Positions 24,960 to 36,939 of a stretch of DNA of 64,000 nucleotides are shown piece by piece. The notes beneath the pieces were generated by a model that saw only the letters and a list, made by a program, of their open reading frames with translations, was not told the origin of the DNA and searched no databases. Each line of letters begins with the position of its first letter. Position 1 is the first letter of the stretch. The stretch covers positions 42,479 through 106,478 of the forward strand of contig JAJKFJ010021016.1 in assembly GCA_027382625.1 (NCBI GenBank). The letters run 5' to 3'. Source of the DNA: Tetmemena sp. SeJ-2015 (lineage: Eukaryota; Ciliophora; Spirotrichea; Sporadotrichida; Oxytrichidae). Both the position numbers and the translations under genes were made by a program.

Positions 24960-27000
24960 ACTAATTCATAGATCTTATAAGCAAATAAAAAAATATAATG
25001 ATTTTACAACAATTTAATTTGATTTTCTTCGAGACTTAAGCATGAGTATAATTTTCATAGTAGCACAAGAATAATATTTTCTCTATCTTTCTTCATAAAT
25101 TAAGCGATTTTAAATATTAAAGTCTACTGCGCGGAAGTTCCGCGCATAAACTTGAAGAAATTAGTTGAATAATTAAAAAGTTTTCTTGTTAGATATAAGA
25201 AATTATTAATTGAGAACAATTATAAATTACATTAAATGTTTTATTTTGGCTTTCTTATCTTTATCGTCATCTAGAACTCTTTTTCTATAAATTTTTAACA
25301 TTTAAAAGAGGAAGAAGTCAAGGACTTATTCATTTTAAAATTATTAAATTCAAAAAGGTATTTTTAAATTATATGAAGCTACTGAGTTCTTTGAAAATGG
25401 AATTTTTAATAAAAAGAAGAAAAAAAAAAACATAGTATATTGAAATTTATGAGAAAAAGAATAACAGTTTCTTTTCAAAGGATATAAAAATAGATTAAAA
25501 ATAATTGTGATCCTTGATTTCTAACATTTTTAAAAGAAGTATTTGTGCATGATTTTCTATGTTCACGCTAGGATCGATCTCGTTAGTTTATTTTTTTAGA
25601 AATTGAATATTAAATTACTCATTGAGCAATAATAAGATCGAGCGAGGATTGCTTAAACTTTTCATTACCCTCCAAAATCTCACTATTCCTACTAATTCTA
25701 TTTTTTATCTATTTTATTCGATTAGCAACATAAATTTAATTTATTTTGATTGAGAATACGTCACAATTTAAATGATTAGACTTATTTTATAATTAAATAT
25801 CAAATATCTCAGAATACAATTTTTGACTAATGTCAGCAAAGTAACATCACCCACAGAAACATACTATAAGCAAAATACAATCACGTGATCAATGAAAATT
25901 TTTTAAATATACAAATTAGATTAGAGATTTTTAGCGATTTATTATTTGCAACTATCTTGAGCAGGTTCAAGAATGATTGAACATTTTATTTCCATCTCTC
26001 TTTTGATTTTAGATAACTTTTATCCTGAAATATTGACTTTCCATAGGCATTCTCTCAATTTTCACAAATACACTTGTGTCAAATTCTCAAATAACTTACC
26101 TTTTTTATTGAATCTTATGACTTCTACATCTTTGGATTTTAAAATAAGGCATGTTTTACTATTTTTGCCTCCTGGAAATATGTTTTAAGACTACGATTAT
26201 AGATTTGCTCCATTATTTTAGCTTTGCACCTGCATTCTAAATCATTAAGAAAATTAATATCATCATAATAAACTAAACTTATTAATTATATCAATACATT
26301 TGATTAGTCAAAAAAAGGTTTAACTTTCAATAGGTGGTCATTGTGAATCTTTTGAAAATGAGAAAGGGTGTAATCGACAAGAGCGCTTCCTTCATTTTCA
26401 TTTCACAAAATTTTTAATAAATTCATTGTAATTATTAACAATAAAAACAACTACTGTTTTATTATGAATTATTTTATAGTCAATTTTAATTTAAGCTACC
26501 ATTGATCGCGCAATCCTACTTCCTAGAGATTTATGAAGTAGATTTTGAGATTATAGAAAGTAAAATTTAATAAAAATTAAATTTTATTTTTACTTTGCTA
26601 AATCATTAATTTATCATACTAATATATTGAACACAAATTATTTATTCTCCAAAAAAGTTATTTTTCTTAAGTAAATTAAAATAATATTTATTAATTTTTA
26701 ATAAATATCAAAAAGAATTACTTAAAAACTTTAGTGGATCTTTTGTCTTTAAATATATTTAGTCAAATATATTATTAGGGAACGCATTAAGATTTTAAAA
26801 ATTTAAGAGAATAAATATAACTGCTCATCATATTACTATTACTCTAAAACACTTTTGTTCTAGCAATGCTATATCTATTGATGAATTATGTATGTAGATA
26901 ATTCTAAAACTTGTGATGACAGTATCTCTGTGGCTCGTTGTCGTCATGAGTGTGCAAGAACGTCTGCAGGTGCGTCTTTGATTGCTCTATCGTATTCATT
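24960..27000. other. AT-rich germline spacer
   Basis: Little beyond the possible second exon noted above and a GC-rich 19-bp palindrome at 25128-25146 (TGCGCGGAA-G-TTCCGCGCA). Confidence 0.4.
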
Positions 27001-27261
27001 TTTGAACTTCTCTCATAGCACAGCGCCCCGCCAGAGTGGAAAACTTTGCGGAAGCATTTTCTCATCGATATAAGATGCAAATTGAGTGCGCTCTATGTGT
27101 GCAATATGCGCCGGAAAACGCTCTTCAAAATGATCCATTGATCGAACTTGTGACATAGCGCCATATACTAGAAAAGGTACTTTTACTGAAAAATGCGATG
27201 AGTATAAGAAAGTTAAAACTTTACAAATAGCACCTGAAGAAAAGGAATTCACTATATGCAT
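26880..27261 (-). pseudogene. ORF spanning the foldback left end, unrecognised
   Basis: On the minus strand the arm-encoded frame ends at TGA (…WRGAVL), but the same frame continues past the repeat boundary as EKFKNEYDRAIKDAPADVLA, then another TGA, then RQRATEILSSQVLELST. The composition remains protein-like across both TGAs. Either TGA was a sense codon in the source gene or the gene is broken. The right arm lacks this extension, so the left flank probably preserves the original gene and the right arm is the copied part. I recognise no family. Confidence 0.4.
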
Positions 27262-28752
27262 CTATCAGAGGAGTACGCATGTTCGTGAATTGTATGTATA
27301 CATGTATTCTGAAATGATAACACTTACGTTTTAGATGGTGCATCATGTTTGCAGAAAGTTTGTGATGAGAGATTGCGCATATACGAAGAGTGCGATAGAG
27401 AAGATCACTCCATTGAGAAAGATATATTTTTATGATAATAAATGATAATACTCATTAATTAATAAAATTAATTATTGGGTGGGGGGGCCTTTCCTCGTCA
27501 TTCACTTTTTTCCATGAAAATATGAAAGATCATGATCTAAACTAAAATCAGCCAAAAACACCAAATTTTTTGTCCAAATTCAAATTCAAAATGCTTATTC
27601 GACTCGTATTCTTTATTTTAGAGTATTTGGGAGAACCTTGAAGGAAAACAGATTTCGAAAAAATTAAATTGTGAATGTAAGATCACTAATTAAAATAAAT
27701 TCAATACCTTTATCAGTATAAGATTTTCAAAGTTAAAAAAAATAACTCATAGATCTTTTATGTTTTATTTAAGAGCTTTAGAATTCTCTTCTTACTTAAA
27801 GCACCTATTAAAAGCTAGTTAATCTAAAATTTACATAGATATCTATTTATGTTTGTTGCAATCATTTTATTCTATATAAACATTATAAATAAAGAAGTCT
27901 TTTTATTATTTTTCTATAATTTAAAGATTTTATAAGTAATAAACTCGATATTTTTTTAAATAACTTTAAGTTTATTTTAAAAGAAATTTATATCAATAAA
28001 TGTCTTAAAGCATGAATATCTTTGTTGGGTATCTATTAAAAATTATGTACTAATCTTTCAACAACAAAAAAGGTCATTCTTTATAAAGCCGCCTTAAAGA
28101 TAAATTTTGAAACTCAATGTTCTAAAAATTGATGATAATTTCTGTTAAATAAAAATACGAATAGGATAGGCATATTGAATTTTGACAAAAAATTTGGTGT
28201 TTTTGGCTGATTTTAGTTTAGATCATGATCTTTCATATTTTCATGGAAAAAAGTGAATGACGAGGAAAGGCCCCCCCACCCAATAATTAATTTTATTAAT
28301 TAATGAGTATTATCATTTATTATCATAAAAATATATCTTTCTCAATGGAGTGATCTTCTCTATCGCACTCTTCGTATATGCGCAATCTCTCATCACAAAC
28401 TTTCTGCAAACATGATGCACCATCTAAAACGTAAGTGTTATCATTTCAGAATACATGTATACATACAATTCACGAACATGCGTACTCCTCTGATAGATGC
28501 ATATAGTGAATTCCTTTTCTTCAGGTGCTATTTGTAAAGTTTTAACTTTCTTATACTCATCGCATTTTTCAGTAAAAGTACCTTTTCTAGTATATGGCGC
28601 TATGTCACAAGTTCGATCAATGGATCATTTTGAAGAGCGTTTTCCGGCGCATATTGCACACATAGAGCGCACTCAATTTGCATCTTATATCGATGAGAAA
28701 ATGCTTCCGCAAAGTTTTCCACTCTGGCGGGGCGCTGTGCTATGAGAGAAGT
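27006..28752. mobile_element. Long inverted-repeat (foldback) element
   Basis: The left arm 27006-27583 and right arm 28175-28752 are reverse complements. The parts I aligned at both ends differ at one base; the middle is supported by an identical 82-residue frame in each arm. They surround a 0.59-kb AT-rich spacer. Both arms encode the same frame (82 codons, with a possible 48-base GT-AG intron inside), for instance DHFEERFPAHIAHIERTQFA, and are richer in G+C than the surroundings. A run of seven G/C (GGTGGGGGGGCC) lies in each arm. No terminal motif or target duplication was clear. It could be a foldback transposon or an inverted duplication of part of a gene; left of the left arm the frame continues through TGA codons. 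Confidence 0.8.
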
Positions 28753-28859
28753 AATGAATAAGCTTAATATTATAAATTTAGGCCCTCATAGATTTGTTAG
28801 CTTTTTCTTTGCATCTAGTGAGTGGGATCCCACTATAAACTTTCTATTAAACTCATCAG

Positions 28860-31800
28860 CGTTAAAAGCAGGATCAATTTTATGTAACTTCAAAAGCTTA
28901 TGCTGTAGTTTTTAAGAAACTCAGCTCAACAACCCATGATTAGGGGGGATGATTATATGCACCACATGTGCGGTTTTGGATTCAACCATCAAGATTAGCA
29001 GTAGCTTTCAAGGATTAAGGGAATAGGATACATGTGAGACTTTTTGTGGGCCTAAGCTAAGAAGTGAATCATGAGGAAGTCTAGTCGTAGTTAACCTCTG
29101 GCTATTTACAAATCACGCTACTCCTTGCATAGTTGAGCTTTAGAAGGCTCAATCGTTTATTTAATCATCCAAAGATGGGAAATAATTTTGGACAATAATT
29201 AACCTGCTTTTTAAAAACTTAGAATAAATGAGAAAGTTAATGCTATTTTTCTCACATTTTCTTAACCTGCAGCTGCTTAAAATTGAGTAAAAAGAGGACC
29301 AGCTTGCTGTCAAAGTAAAGTAAAGCGCTTTCACGTGTATGCAAAAGATATCGAAGATAATTGTATTATTTATGACCCTAAGAGTTATTATTTCTTAAAT
29401 AAATTTAAATAATTATAACCTTGTTAGTCAGTAGGTTAATCATGCGGCATCATAGATATAATAGATAAAGAAAAAGAAGGAACCTAAGGAAAAGGCCCTT
29501 ATAAATTAAAAAGTGTCGGATTATCTCAATCTTATCTTAAAAGAGTGCATTAAAATTTTTGATGCCGCTATCTTTTTTGAGCATTCATTTTATCATTCCT
29601 TAAATTATTATAATATAATTTCAGATGCTCTTAGACTCGAATAGAATTATCCTTGGCCAGACCTTTAATCCCGCAAAAAGATGACTGCTCAATAAGCCTC
29701 ATAAATAATTATTTCAGTTTATAGTTAAAAAGCCTCTTAACCATTGAAGTAGGTGGAACTTAATAGTTTAAAGGAGCAATTTAATTACCAAATAAACAAG
29801 TTTAGTTCAAAAAATGAGCGCTTTGTTGAATTTAAATTTAAAATTGAATTTTTAAAAAGGAAGTAAATCTTTTGAAGAAGTTAAACAAATCATAGAAACT
29901 CAAATCATGAATAATTTTTTACAAAAGCTTCTTAATTTTTATTATAATATATTATGACCCCAAGAAATGGTCCTCTGACGCTAAATTTAGAGAAATTATC
30001 ATCAACTGAATCAGTCAGTTAGTTTGAATAATCTTCAGAGAGTCCAATCTAAGGTCATGCTTTACAAGAAATATCTAAGAGTGTTGTGAGTCTTTTGACA
30101 AATGAAATTTAACCTGAGTTCTTTAGCCTTCAGTAATAGTAGTCCAAGATACTTGAAGAGAAAATTTATTTTATTATATAGAAAGTTAAAATTCAGGACG
30201 CACACGACCGGCACTAGGCACCGGTCGCCCTTTCCCTGAAGGCTTTCTGGTTTGGTAATCCATTGGCTGGTGGGTGAGTGCTTAAAAGAGGCAAGGGATA
30301 ATGGCAGCCGAAGCCCTGGGGAAGGTGGTGAGCTGCTCACTGGAGAGATAATCAAAGGTGAGTGGTTCCCACTCACCCTCCTAATCCTGTTAGGCGTGGA
30401 GGGACGAGATCTATGGGCAAACACTCAGTCATGCAGTTGGACAGCGAAGCCAGACGCTACGGAGCAGCGACTTGTTCCCGGTCCGAAGCTACCGGATTTT
30501 TTTTCTCCTTTTAGGTTTTTTTTGATGGTTTGCAGAAGCCGGGGGCTTCTGCTCAGAATGTGAGGTGGCGGGGGTGCCACGTGTTTAATATCCCTATTCG
30601 GCTGGTAGGTTTGTGTGCGTCAGATAAGTGCGTCACAGCAATATCATTGACGTCACGGCCTATCTTATTTATGCCGGGGGCCCTTTAATTCCCTTAATTA
30701 TTATTATTATTATTATTATTATTATTTTATTATATGTATTTAGAGCTCGTATACTTAAAGGACCACATCGCCTAAAAAGAATACTCAGCTAGAAGTGTAT
30801 AGAGAAAATCAAATTCTATTTTCTTTTTAATCAACTCTTGTATCGTCTTTAGAAAATTCTCTCTAAAGTGAGATATAACACTAGTAGTAGGTCTTAGAGA
30901 CCCAGGTTTCAGAAAATAATTCATTCAAGCTTTCATAGATAGCACTTTAGCTGCAGTCTTTTCTAGACGCACCAAAGAATATCCCAAACGCAATTTAATT
31001 CTATTTTAAGCCTTAATTGAAATTTTAGACTTGTCTGCATTGGTAAACTTTGTTGAGGATGGAAACTCTGAGAATAAGGATTTAGATTGCTATAAGTTTA
31101 TTAAGGATCTAGATCTTTCAACTATTGATCAAGAATAGTCTCCACACCTCTTTAATAAAAAAATATAGCAAATAAAATACTTAATCTTTTTAAGCTTCGC
31201 TCGTTTTAAATAAGTTTTATAATTGCTATTATTAACTTACTGAATTGTATAAATTAGTTTTGACACAGAGAGAAGAAGGTTGGTTAATCATAATATAGCC
31301 TCATCAGAGTAAAATTATGATAATTTGTAAGACATACCTCTATAAAGGAATTCTGTCTCTGCTCCTATTTCCCAAATAGAGGCAGTAAATTCATTATTAA
31401 AACTAAAGTATTCAGATTTACAAATATTAGTTTAGGAAAGAAAAATTCCTAATTTATTGATGAGGAAGAAAAAGAAGTCGAGTTAAGAGCTTCATAAACA
31501 CTCAGTAACTCAGAGATTAAATTTACAAAACTCGGATCAGCTCAAGTAGGTGAAGCGAACATCCTTCAGACAGCTTTCCAGTTTCTTATAATATCTTTTT
31601 ATTTTTCAGCTTTATTTAGAAACAAGGAGGGAACATAAATATTAAATGACTATTATAACTTTGATTGTGGCTTAAGGTGATGGGTAATTGAAGATAATTT
31701 ATCCAGAGTAAGCAAATAGGCCAAGTTAGATTTTCTAGTTGCCAGAGAAGAAGGGAATCATATTTATACAGTAGACTCTTGATTACTATTTGATAGGCCA

Positions 31801-34403
31801 TAAGCAGGGAACTTTGACCATTCTAAATGAACATTATAATTTTCATATTTATAGAATATAATAAGTCTTAAACTTGATTTCTCTGTCAAAAATTAGATAA
31901 AGCTTGCATTTATCTTTTTAATATTTTTTGCAGATACACCTTTGAGCGTCATTTCTAAATTATGCGAAGACAAGTTTTAATAAAGAGTTGAATTATGGCT
32001 AATAATTAAATAAAAAAGAGAATGATATTAATAAATAATTTAATAAATTTAAATTCGTGGCTGTTGAAGTGTGAGATCTTGGGTTGAAACTATTACCATT
32101 CGATTAAGTATTAAATCATAAGCACATTTGATCCTTGCAACTTCTTTGTAGTAGGTCTGAGTAATGAGTAACCTCAGTCATAAGATTTTGAACTTGGCTA
32201 ATATCTTGTTTCAGAGTTTGTGACATCAATATCTCTTCTTATAGTTGGTTTATTTAAGCATTGAGGGGGTAATCATTTCCGCTAATTAATTAATCGCGAG
32301 GTGTGAAATAACCTTACTAATGGACGCCACTCAAGATAGCCGAAAACGCAAGCGGAAGCTGCCCGAGTTCCTCAAAGATCATGATCACTTCAACTACAAG
32401 GCCGGACCTGCACGTCACATACCGGACCAAGGCCTCATACCCTATCTGATCAGCATGGGCAGTCCGAGTCCTATCGTACAACCGAAGAGGAAGAGGTAGA
32501 GTCCACCGAGGCTGAGAATCAGGGCCACGCACACCACCGACCAGCAGTTACTTGCCATCATGCTGCGCTACGGGACCCTCCGCCATGAACCATAGCATCC
32601 TGCTCAGCTACAATCAAGTGGCCAAAATCACTGGCATCAAGGCCAGCACTGTCGCCATGATCGTTCAGAGGTGGCGCCGCAATGACTTCATTTATGAATC
32701 CAGGAGATCAAACTGAAAAAGCGTGCGAAAGATCCCCAGTGAGATCGAGGCGCTCATCACCAATGCCAAGCACTGCTCGAGACGGCACACATGAGCCTAA
32801 GATAGCGCATTGACTACTACTAAGTGCGATTCGGGGCACCCAGGATCTGCCCGGCCACGCTGGCCAAGCTCTTCCGTCGGAACGAGGACTACTTCCGCTC
32901 AGGCAGCTACTCATACATTCGCAAGGGCGAGCGGCCGCGGGACCTCCAAGAGTGGCAGCAGGAGTTTGCCAAGACCATCACACGGTGGATGTTCGCCGGC
33001 CGCGAGGCGCACATTGGTACGCGTACCCTTAATCATGAGCCTGGCGATAGCGCTGCGTAATGTGAAGGGGTCATTGAAGTTCAGCCCGAAAACCACCAGA
33101 GGCCAATCTCCGAGCATTTGCCTCATCTCCTCAATCTCCTTTGCATACTTCTCGAGGGTCACTTTCTGCTATGCCTGCGGGTGGCCTGCCTTATTCATGA
33201 GCAGAGGGTGCTTGATACTCTCTTCTTTAGCCTGTGCCTCTTCGGTCTCACTGCTGTCATCTAAGCGGATCACAATCTTGCCAAGGCCTAGTCTGTCCAT
33301 TGCTCTCATGTCTTAATTCTCAATCTGGCCATCTGGGAGTTGCTAGCCTAACGGGCCACCCTTCCCCGCTGACTGAGGCTGCTTGCCTGCGGCCGACTGC
33401 TTCCCTCCGTCTGGCTGTCCATCTTAGTTTGTCCACGTGGTCGACCAAGGCCCCAACGATGTGAAGTAAATAGAGCGAGTCCATCGTGTACTGCATCGCG
33501 GCAAGGTAGTCGTCCTGTTGACTCTCAGCAAAGGTGCGGCAGGGGGAGGTTGCTGGGCGAGAGCGAAGCTTGAGAGTGAGCCAGAGCTGACAGCGAGAAC
33601 TCGACCATTCCAGCCTGCCTCTCGATGAGCCCGACTACCTGTTCCGAGAGATCAATGAGGCCCTGCTCAAGAGCCGCAGGCGCGAGTCCACTATCTGGGT
33701 GAGCTTTGAGAATATCCACGAGGTCCGGGACCTTGCCAAGGTTCGCGATGAGGGAGTAGGAGGGGCCCGGGTACAACATGTAGAGCTGGTAGTGCAAATC
33801 ACCATCTTGGAGGAGCCTGGTGGCGTATGGCTGCACCTAGACTTGAGATACAGAGAACCTGGGGCAGGTGGCGAGAGTGGGAGTATCACCGAATGCTGAC
33901 TGGGACTAGCTGCTGCAGAATGCCTATGAATCCTCCGAGCCCTCACGAGTGGGGAGGTCAGCGAAGCGTCGATATCCTGGAGGTTGGCTAGCTTTCTCGC
34001 ATCTGAACCGCATATCTTGCCCCTTTGCAGGTAAGCTTGACTTGATCTCTTGCTCAATGTAGGAGGTATCGGTGAGTGGGCACGGGTGGAGGTCAGCCTC
34101 AACATGAGTGGTCGGCCAGTCAAGCTCTGAATCACATTCCGCTGGGGTAACCATGAGGCCAGGGAGACTGGAGTGCTTCGGCTCGGGGGTGGCCATAGTG
34201 GCTGTGATTAATTAAATTAAAACTATTAAGCCTCCAGCCAATCAAATCGCTTAATTATTTAATAGGAAAGGGGCTCAAACTGCTGTTTAGTTTACTTCTC
34301 TACTACTACTAAATACTACTACTCACACATATCTAATTACACCTACATACTATATTCATACAACTAATTTTAGTTTATAGTTTTCTTACTATGCTATACA
34401 ACT

Positions 34404-34468
<65 letters not shown>

Positions 34469-35775
34469 ACTACTAGGCTTTTTACCACTGGTAGCAGTTT
34501 GGGGTCCTCGAACTGATCAGAAATAGGTAAATCAGCCATCTTGTATTTAATTCTTCATTCTTCTCATTAATCATATAAACCAACTATTAGGCACCAGCTA
34601 TCACAATGGTAGTAGAACAAACTCATATTAAAATTTAATAAGCTATCGAACAAGCCCCATATTCGGCTACCTACTCTTACAGTTTAACTCACAACAATTA
34701 AAAATTTTTCATTTATTATTTTAATTTCTTTCCGATTTTCATTTATATTTTAACTATATCATAATTTATGAAAATAAGTTTTACGCTTTGGTATTTTGTA
34801 ATTCAGGGTGGATCTATGCAATAAGTCTTGAATCAATGCAAATTGTAGCTTAGTTCAGGCATTCTTCCGAATGATATAATTTGAATTTATATTTCCTTTT
34901 TGCTTTAATGTGGTATCAATCATGCTATTGAGTTGAGCCAAACTTTTAATAATTTCATTAAACTGATGAATATTGCCTCGCTATTTCGAAACAGACTGAT
35001 TATACTTTCCACACAGGCCTTCTATCTTTTATCAAGATTCAATTTTCAGGACAATAAGATTTCAATTTCATTGAGCTGAAGGAAGAAGAATTCAAACTTT
35101 TAGACGCAAAAGGAGAGCCAAGACCTATTTTTAACGTGCAAGAAGCCATAGAAAATTAACTGGTTTTTACCACCACTTTGGATCATTACTTAAATGAGTC
35201 ATTTTTAATTATAAGATCAAATTATGGTCTATGATAGAACTAAGAAATAAAAACAAAATTTATCCTTGATCATCTTTAGTTATTTTAAGAAACAGATAGT
35301 TAGCCAAATCAAGAACCCATCATCCAACCCATCAAGCCCAACTTGTAATTACAATGTATTAGAAAGATTTTGCTCCTTCTCAAGCCAAAATCCCTTCCTC
35401 ATCTACAAAGACTCATTAATAAAGATTTATCCAATTAATTTGATTAAATAAATTGGCACTCAAGATCAATTGGAGTGATCAACGTGGTCACAAATCAAGC
35501 CATCAAGCTCGTGGACTGCCCTTACAAACGCTGTGGAAATAAATACTCTCTCGTCCATGAACTGGTATATTCGCTAGATGAGAACTAACCTTAGAATGTG
35601 GCTAGTATCAACAGCATTGAGAAGTCAAAATAAGAAAACATTCCTAACCAACTTCAGATCAAAATTACTTCTTTGCTTTACAAACCTGAAGATAACTTAA
35701 TCATTATTTTTTAATTCATTTTAAAAAATAGACAAGAGAATAGAAACAATAAAGTATTTGATTTATTTCAAGATT
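28860..35775 (+). CDS. Family gene B (tandem paralog with large IESs)
   Basis: A close relative of A and C. It starts MRKSSRSQPLAIYKSR at 29071, although conserved upstream sequence from about 28860 suggests more N-terminal coding. It continues with LNLILKECIKIFDAAIFFE, PRNGPLTLNLEKL, YLELVYLKDHIAQKEYS, IVAQGDGQLKIIYPE, LADTPLSVIS, FYALVFCNSGWIYAISLES and CNYNVLERFCSFSSQNPFL. IESs: 30172-30736 (pointer TATTT, carrying a SINE-like insertion), 31829-31854 (AAT), 31909-31927 (TTGCA), 31980-34775 (AAGTTTTA, carrying a GC-rich element), 34874-34906 (AATG) and 35186-35214 (GATCA). The stop seen in A is not visible because sequence after about 35740 is badly degraded. The small number of breaks besides IESs suggests it may still make a somatic gene. 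Confidence 0.6.
30172..30736. other. IES of gene B carrying a retroelement, pointer TATTT
   Basis: TATTT at 30167-30171 and 30737-30741. Excision gives EKIYLELVYLKDHIAQ. Without the inserted retroelement and one target copy, the IES would be only about 9 bp plus pointer; gene C has a comparable short insert here (about 38195-38212, pointer ATTT). Confidence 0.65.
30180..30721 (+). mobile_element. SINE/LINE-like insertion with ATT tail
   Basis: A 542-bp block clearly richer in G+C than its surroundings, ending in (ATT)n at about 30694-30721. It is flanked by a 14-bp direct repeat (30166-30179 and 30722-30735), as expected from target-primed reverse transcription; the tail's AT content makes the repeat edge slightly ambiguous. 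Near the 3' end are several hairpins: GCAGAAGCC/GGCTTCTGC around 30532-30552 and GTGGC/GCCAC near 30566-30581. No polymerase III boxes were certain and no reverse transcriptase is encoded, so it is a SINE or a truncated LINE 3' end. Confidence 0.7.
32320..33027 (+). pseudogene. GC-rich Tc1/IS630-type transposase fragment
   Basis: From ATG 32320 the frame starts MDATQDSRKRKRKLPEFLKD, has a second basic run (QPKRKRQS, using TAG as Gln) and reaches MLRYGTLRHEP. A frameshift is then needed to enter a helix-turn-helix (SYNQVAKITGIKASTVAMIV) and another to enter RQRIDYYQVRFGAPRICPAT and EWQQEFAKTITRWMFAGRE. This order (HTH, second DNA-binding helices, GRE just before the first catalytic Asp) fits Tc1/mariner-IS630 transposases. 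The sequence breaks at 33016-33027, before any catalytic Asp, so the gene is truncated. Base composition is far richer in G+C than the host genes, yet it still uses TAA/TAG for Gln. Confidence 0.6.
33013..34196 (-). CDS. GC-rich ORF of unknown function, convergent to the transposase
   Basis: From ATG 34196 one frame runs 224 codons in the Gln code to TGA near 33525 (start MATPEPKHSSLPGLMVTPAE; later LHYQLYMLYPGPSYSLIANL). A +1 shift continues in QQDDYLAAMQYTMDSLYLLH, and a third piece reads KEIEEMRQMLGDWPLVVFGL down to about 33020. It is broken or frameshifted at least twice. There is no recognised domain. It may be a second protein of the same GC-rich transposon. It meets the transposase fragment head-on at a perfect palindrome, so the element has been rearranged. 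Confidence 0.45.
34400..34474. repeat. (ACT)n microsatellite
   Basis: More than twenty ACT units in a row inside the 2.8-kb IES of gene B; shorter ACT runs occur from about 34300. Confidence 0.9.
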
Positions 35776-35959
35776 TCTTTTTTTTTAAATCATTTTTTCT
35801 TTAAATTTTTTCTCCCCTAATTCTTTAAAAAATTTTATTAGGGAAAATTTATTTACTTCATAAAAGTAAGTTTCAAATGCGGGGACTTAAATTAAGATTG
35901 CTCATTCACAAATCCTAAGCTAATTTAAGTTAATAAAAATTTTTGAGTTAATAAACCCA

Positions 35960-36290
35960 GAAGCCTTAGTGTATGGGGAAAGTTTCCCTCAAAGCAAGAC
36001 TCCATGTTTAATTTAATTTAATGTGTTCACCTCCACCTTGCTGAAAGCAAAGAGACACCATCATACAAAAAAAATGTTGACCTTCCTTACGAATCCCTTG
36101 TAAAGAAGGAAAAGAGAGGTCTTGAGTTTGGAACGAACTGACAGTGTTGGAAAAGGGGGGAAAAAACTTAAAGACGTTTTTCATTTTGCTGGTGTTTTTA
36201 CGATCATGAACATCGCCATTCCTTCCTAAAGGGAGCAAAGAAAATTTCTCAGCACAAACAAAAAATCCCTTCGCTATTTTAAAATTTTTT
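35960..36290 (+). pseudogene. Degraded copy of the kinase N-lobe relic
   Basis: Base-by-base similar to 21860-22235 (for example CTTGTAAAGAAGGAAAAGAGAGG) but with many single-base losses and homopolymer stretching. It sits at the same distance behind gene B as the relic behind gene A. Confidence 0.6.
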
Positions 36291-36939
36291 TTTAATTTTT
36301 TTAAATTATGGGTTTAGGAATTGGTATTTTGCTTTTTAAATTAGAAAATTAAATTTTGAGGTATTCTATTTTTTAATTATTTTTTTCGATTAGCAACATA
36401 AATTTTAAATTTTATTTTATTTCAAAAAATTCTTTCAATTTAATTTTTAAAAAATTTCTTAAATTTTTTTATATTTAAAATAAAACTTTAAAAAATTATT
36501 GACAAATGTCAGCAAGCTCACAGAAAATTAAATTTTATTAAGATTTATTAGAAAGATATTAATTTTTCAATTCTAGAAATAAGATTCAATTAACTTTAAA
36601 TCTATTAGGTCCATAATATTAAGATCGTACGAAGTAGTTTTCCGATTAAGACTATGAATTTAATTTTTAGAATTTCCTTTTTGATTTTCTTAAAATCTTT
36701 AATTTTTATACTTATTTAATAGAATTTAATTTTTTTCTCCGAAGAGTTATATTTGGTAAGTCTTAACTTGACTCCATAATTTATAAATCCTAATAAATTA
36801 AAACGATGTTTAGTATATTTGGTATTTTTAATAAGAAAGAACTGAACTTGAAATCTTTATAGGACTTCATTTCCCTTTATATTCAAGCATATTTAACAAA
36901 ATTTAATATTATTAATTATTAAAGTTAAAATTCAAAATC

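Larger units (their letters stand above)
31980..34775. other. 2.8-kb IES of gene B, pointer AAGTTTTA
   Basis: AAGTTTTA at 31972-31979 and 34776-34783. Joining restores EDKFYALVFCNSGWIYAIS. It contains the GC-rich transposase and ORF block plus AT-rich flanks and an (ACT)n tract. At the same codon, genes A and C carry only 35 and 38 bp. Confidence 0.8.

Noticed and set aside
30440..30500. GGTCCGAAGCTACC as a polymerase III B box in the SINE-like element
   Set aside because: The spacing and bases do not match the B-box consensus, and no A box is at the proper distance upstream.
32810..33464. Long plus-strand frames over the GC-rich block (for example 32810-33316)
   Set aside because: Arg/Ser/Pro-rich composition and overlap with better frames mark them as antisense or out-of-frame shadows of GC-rich DNA.
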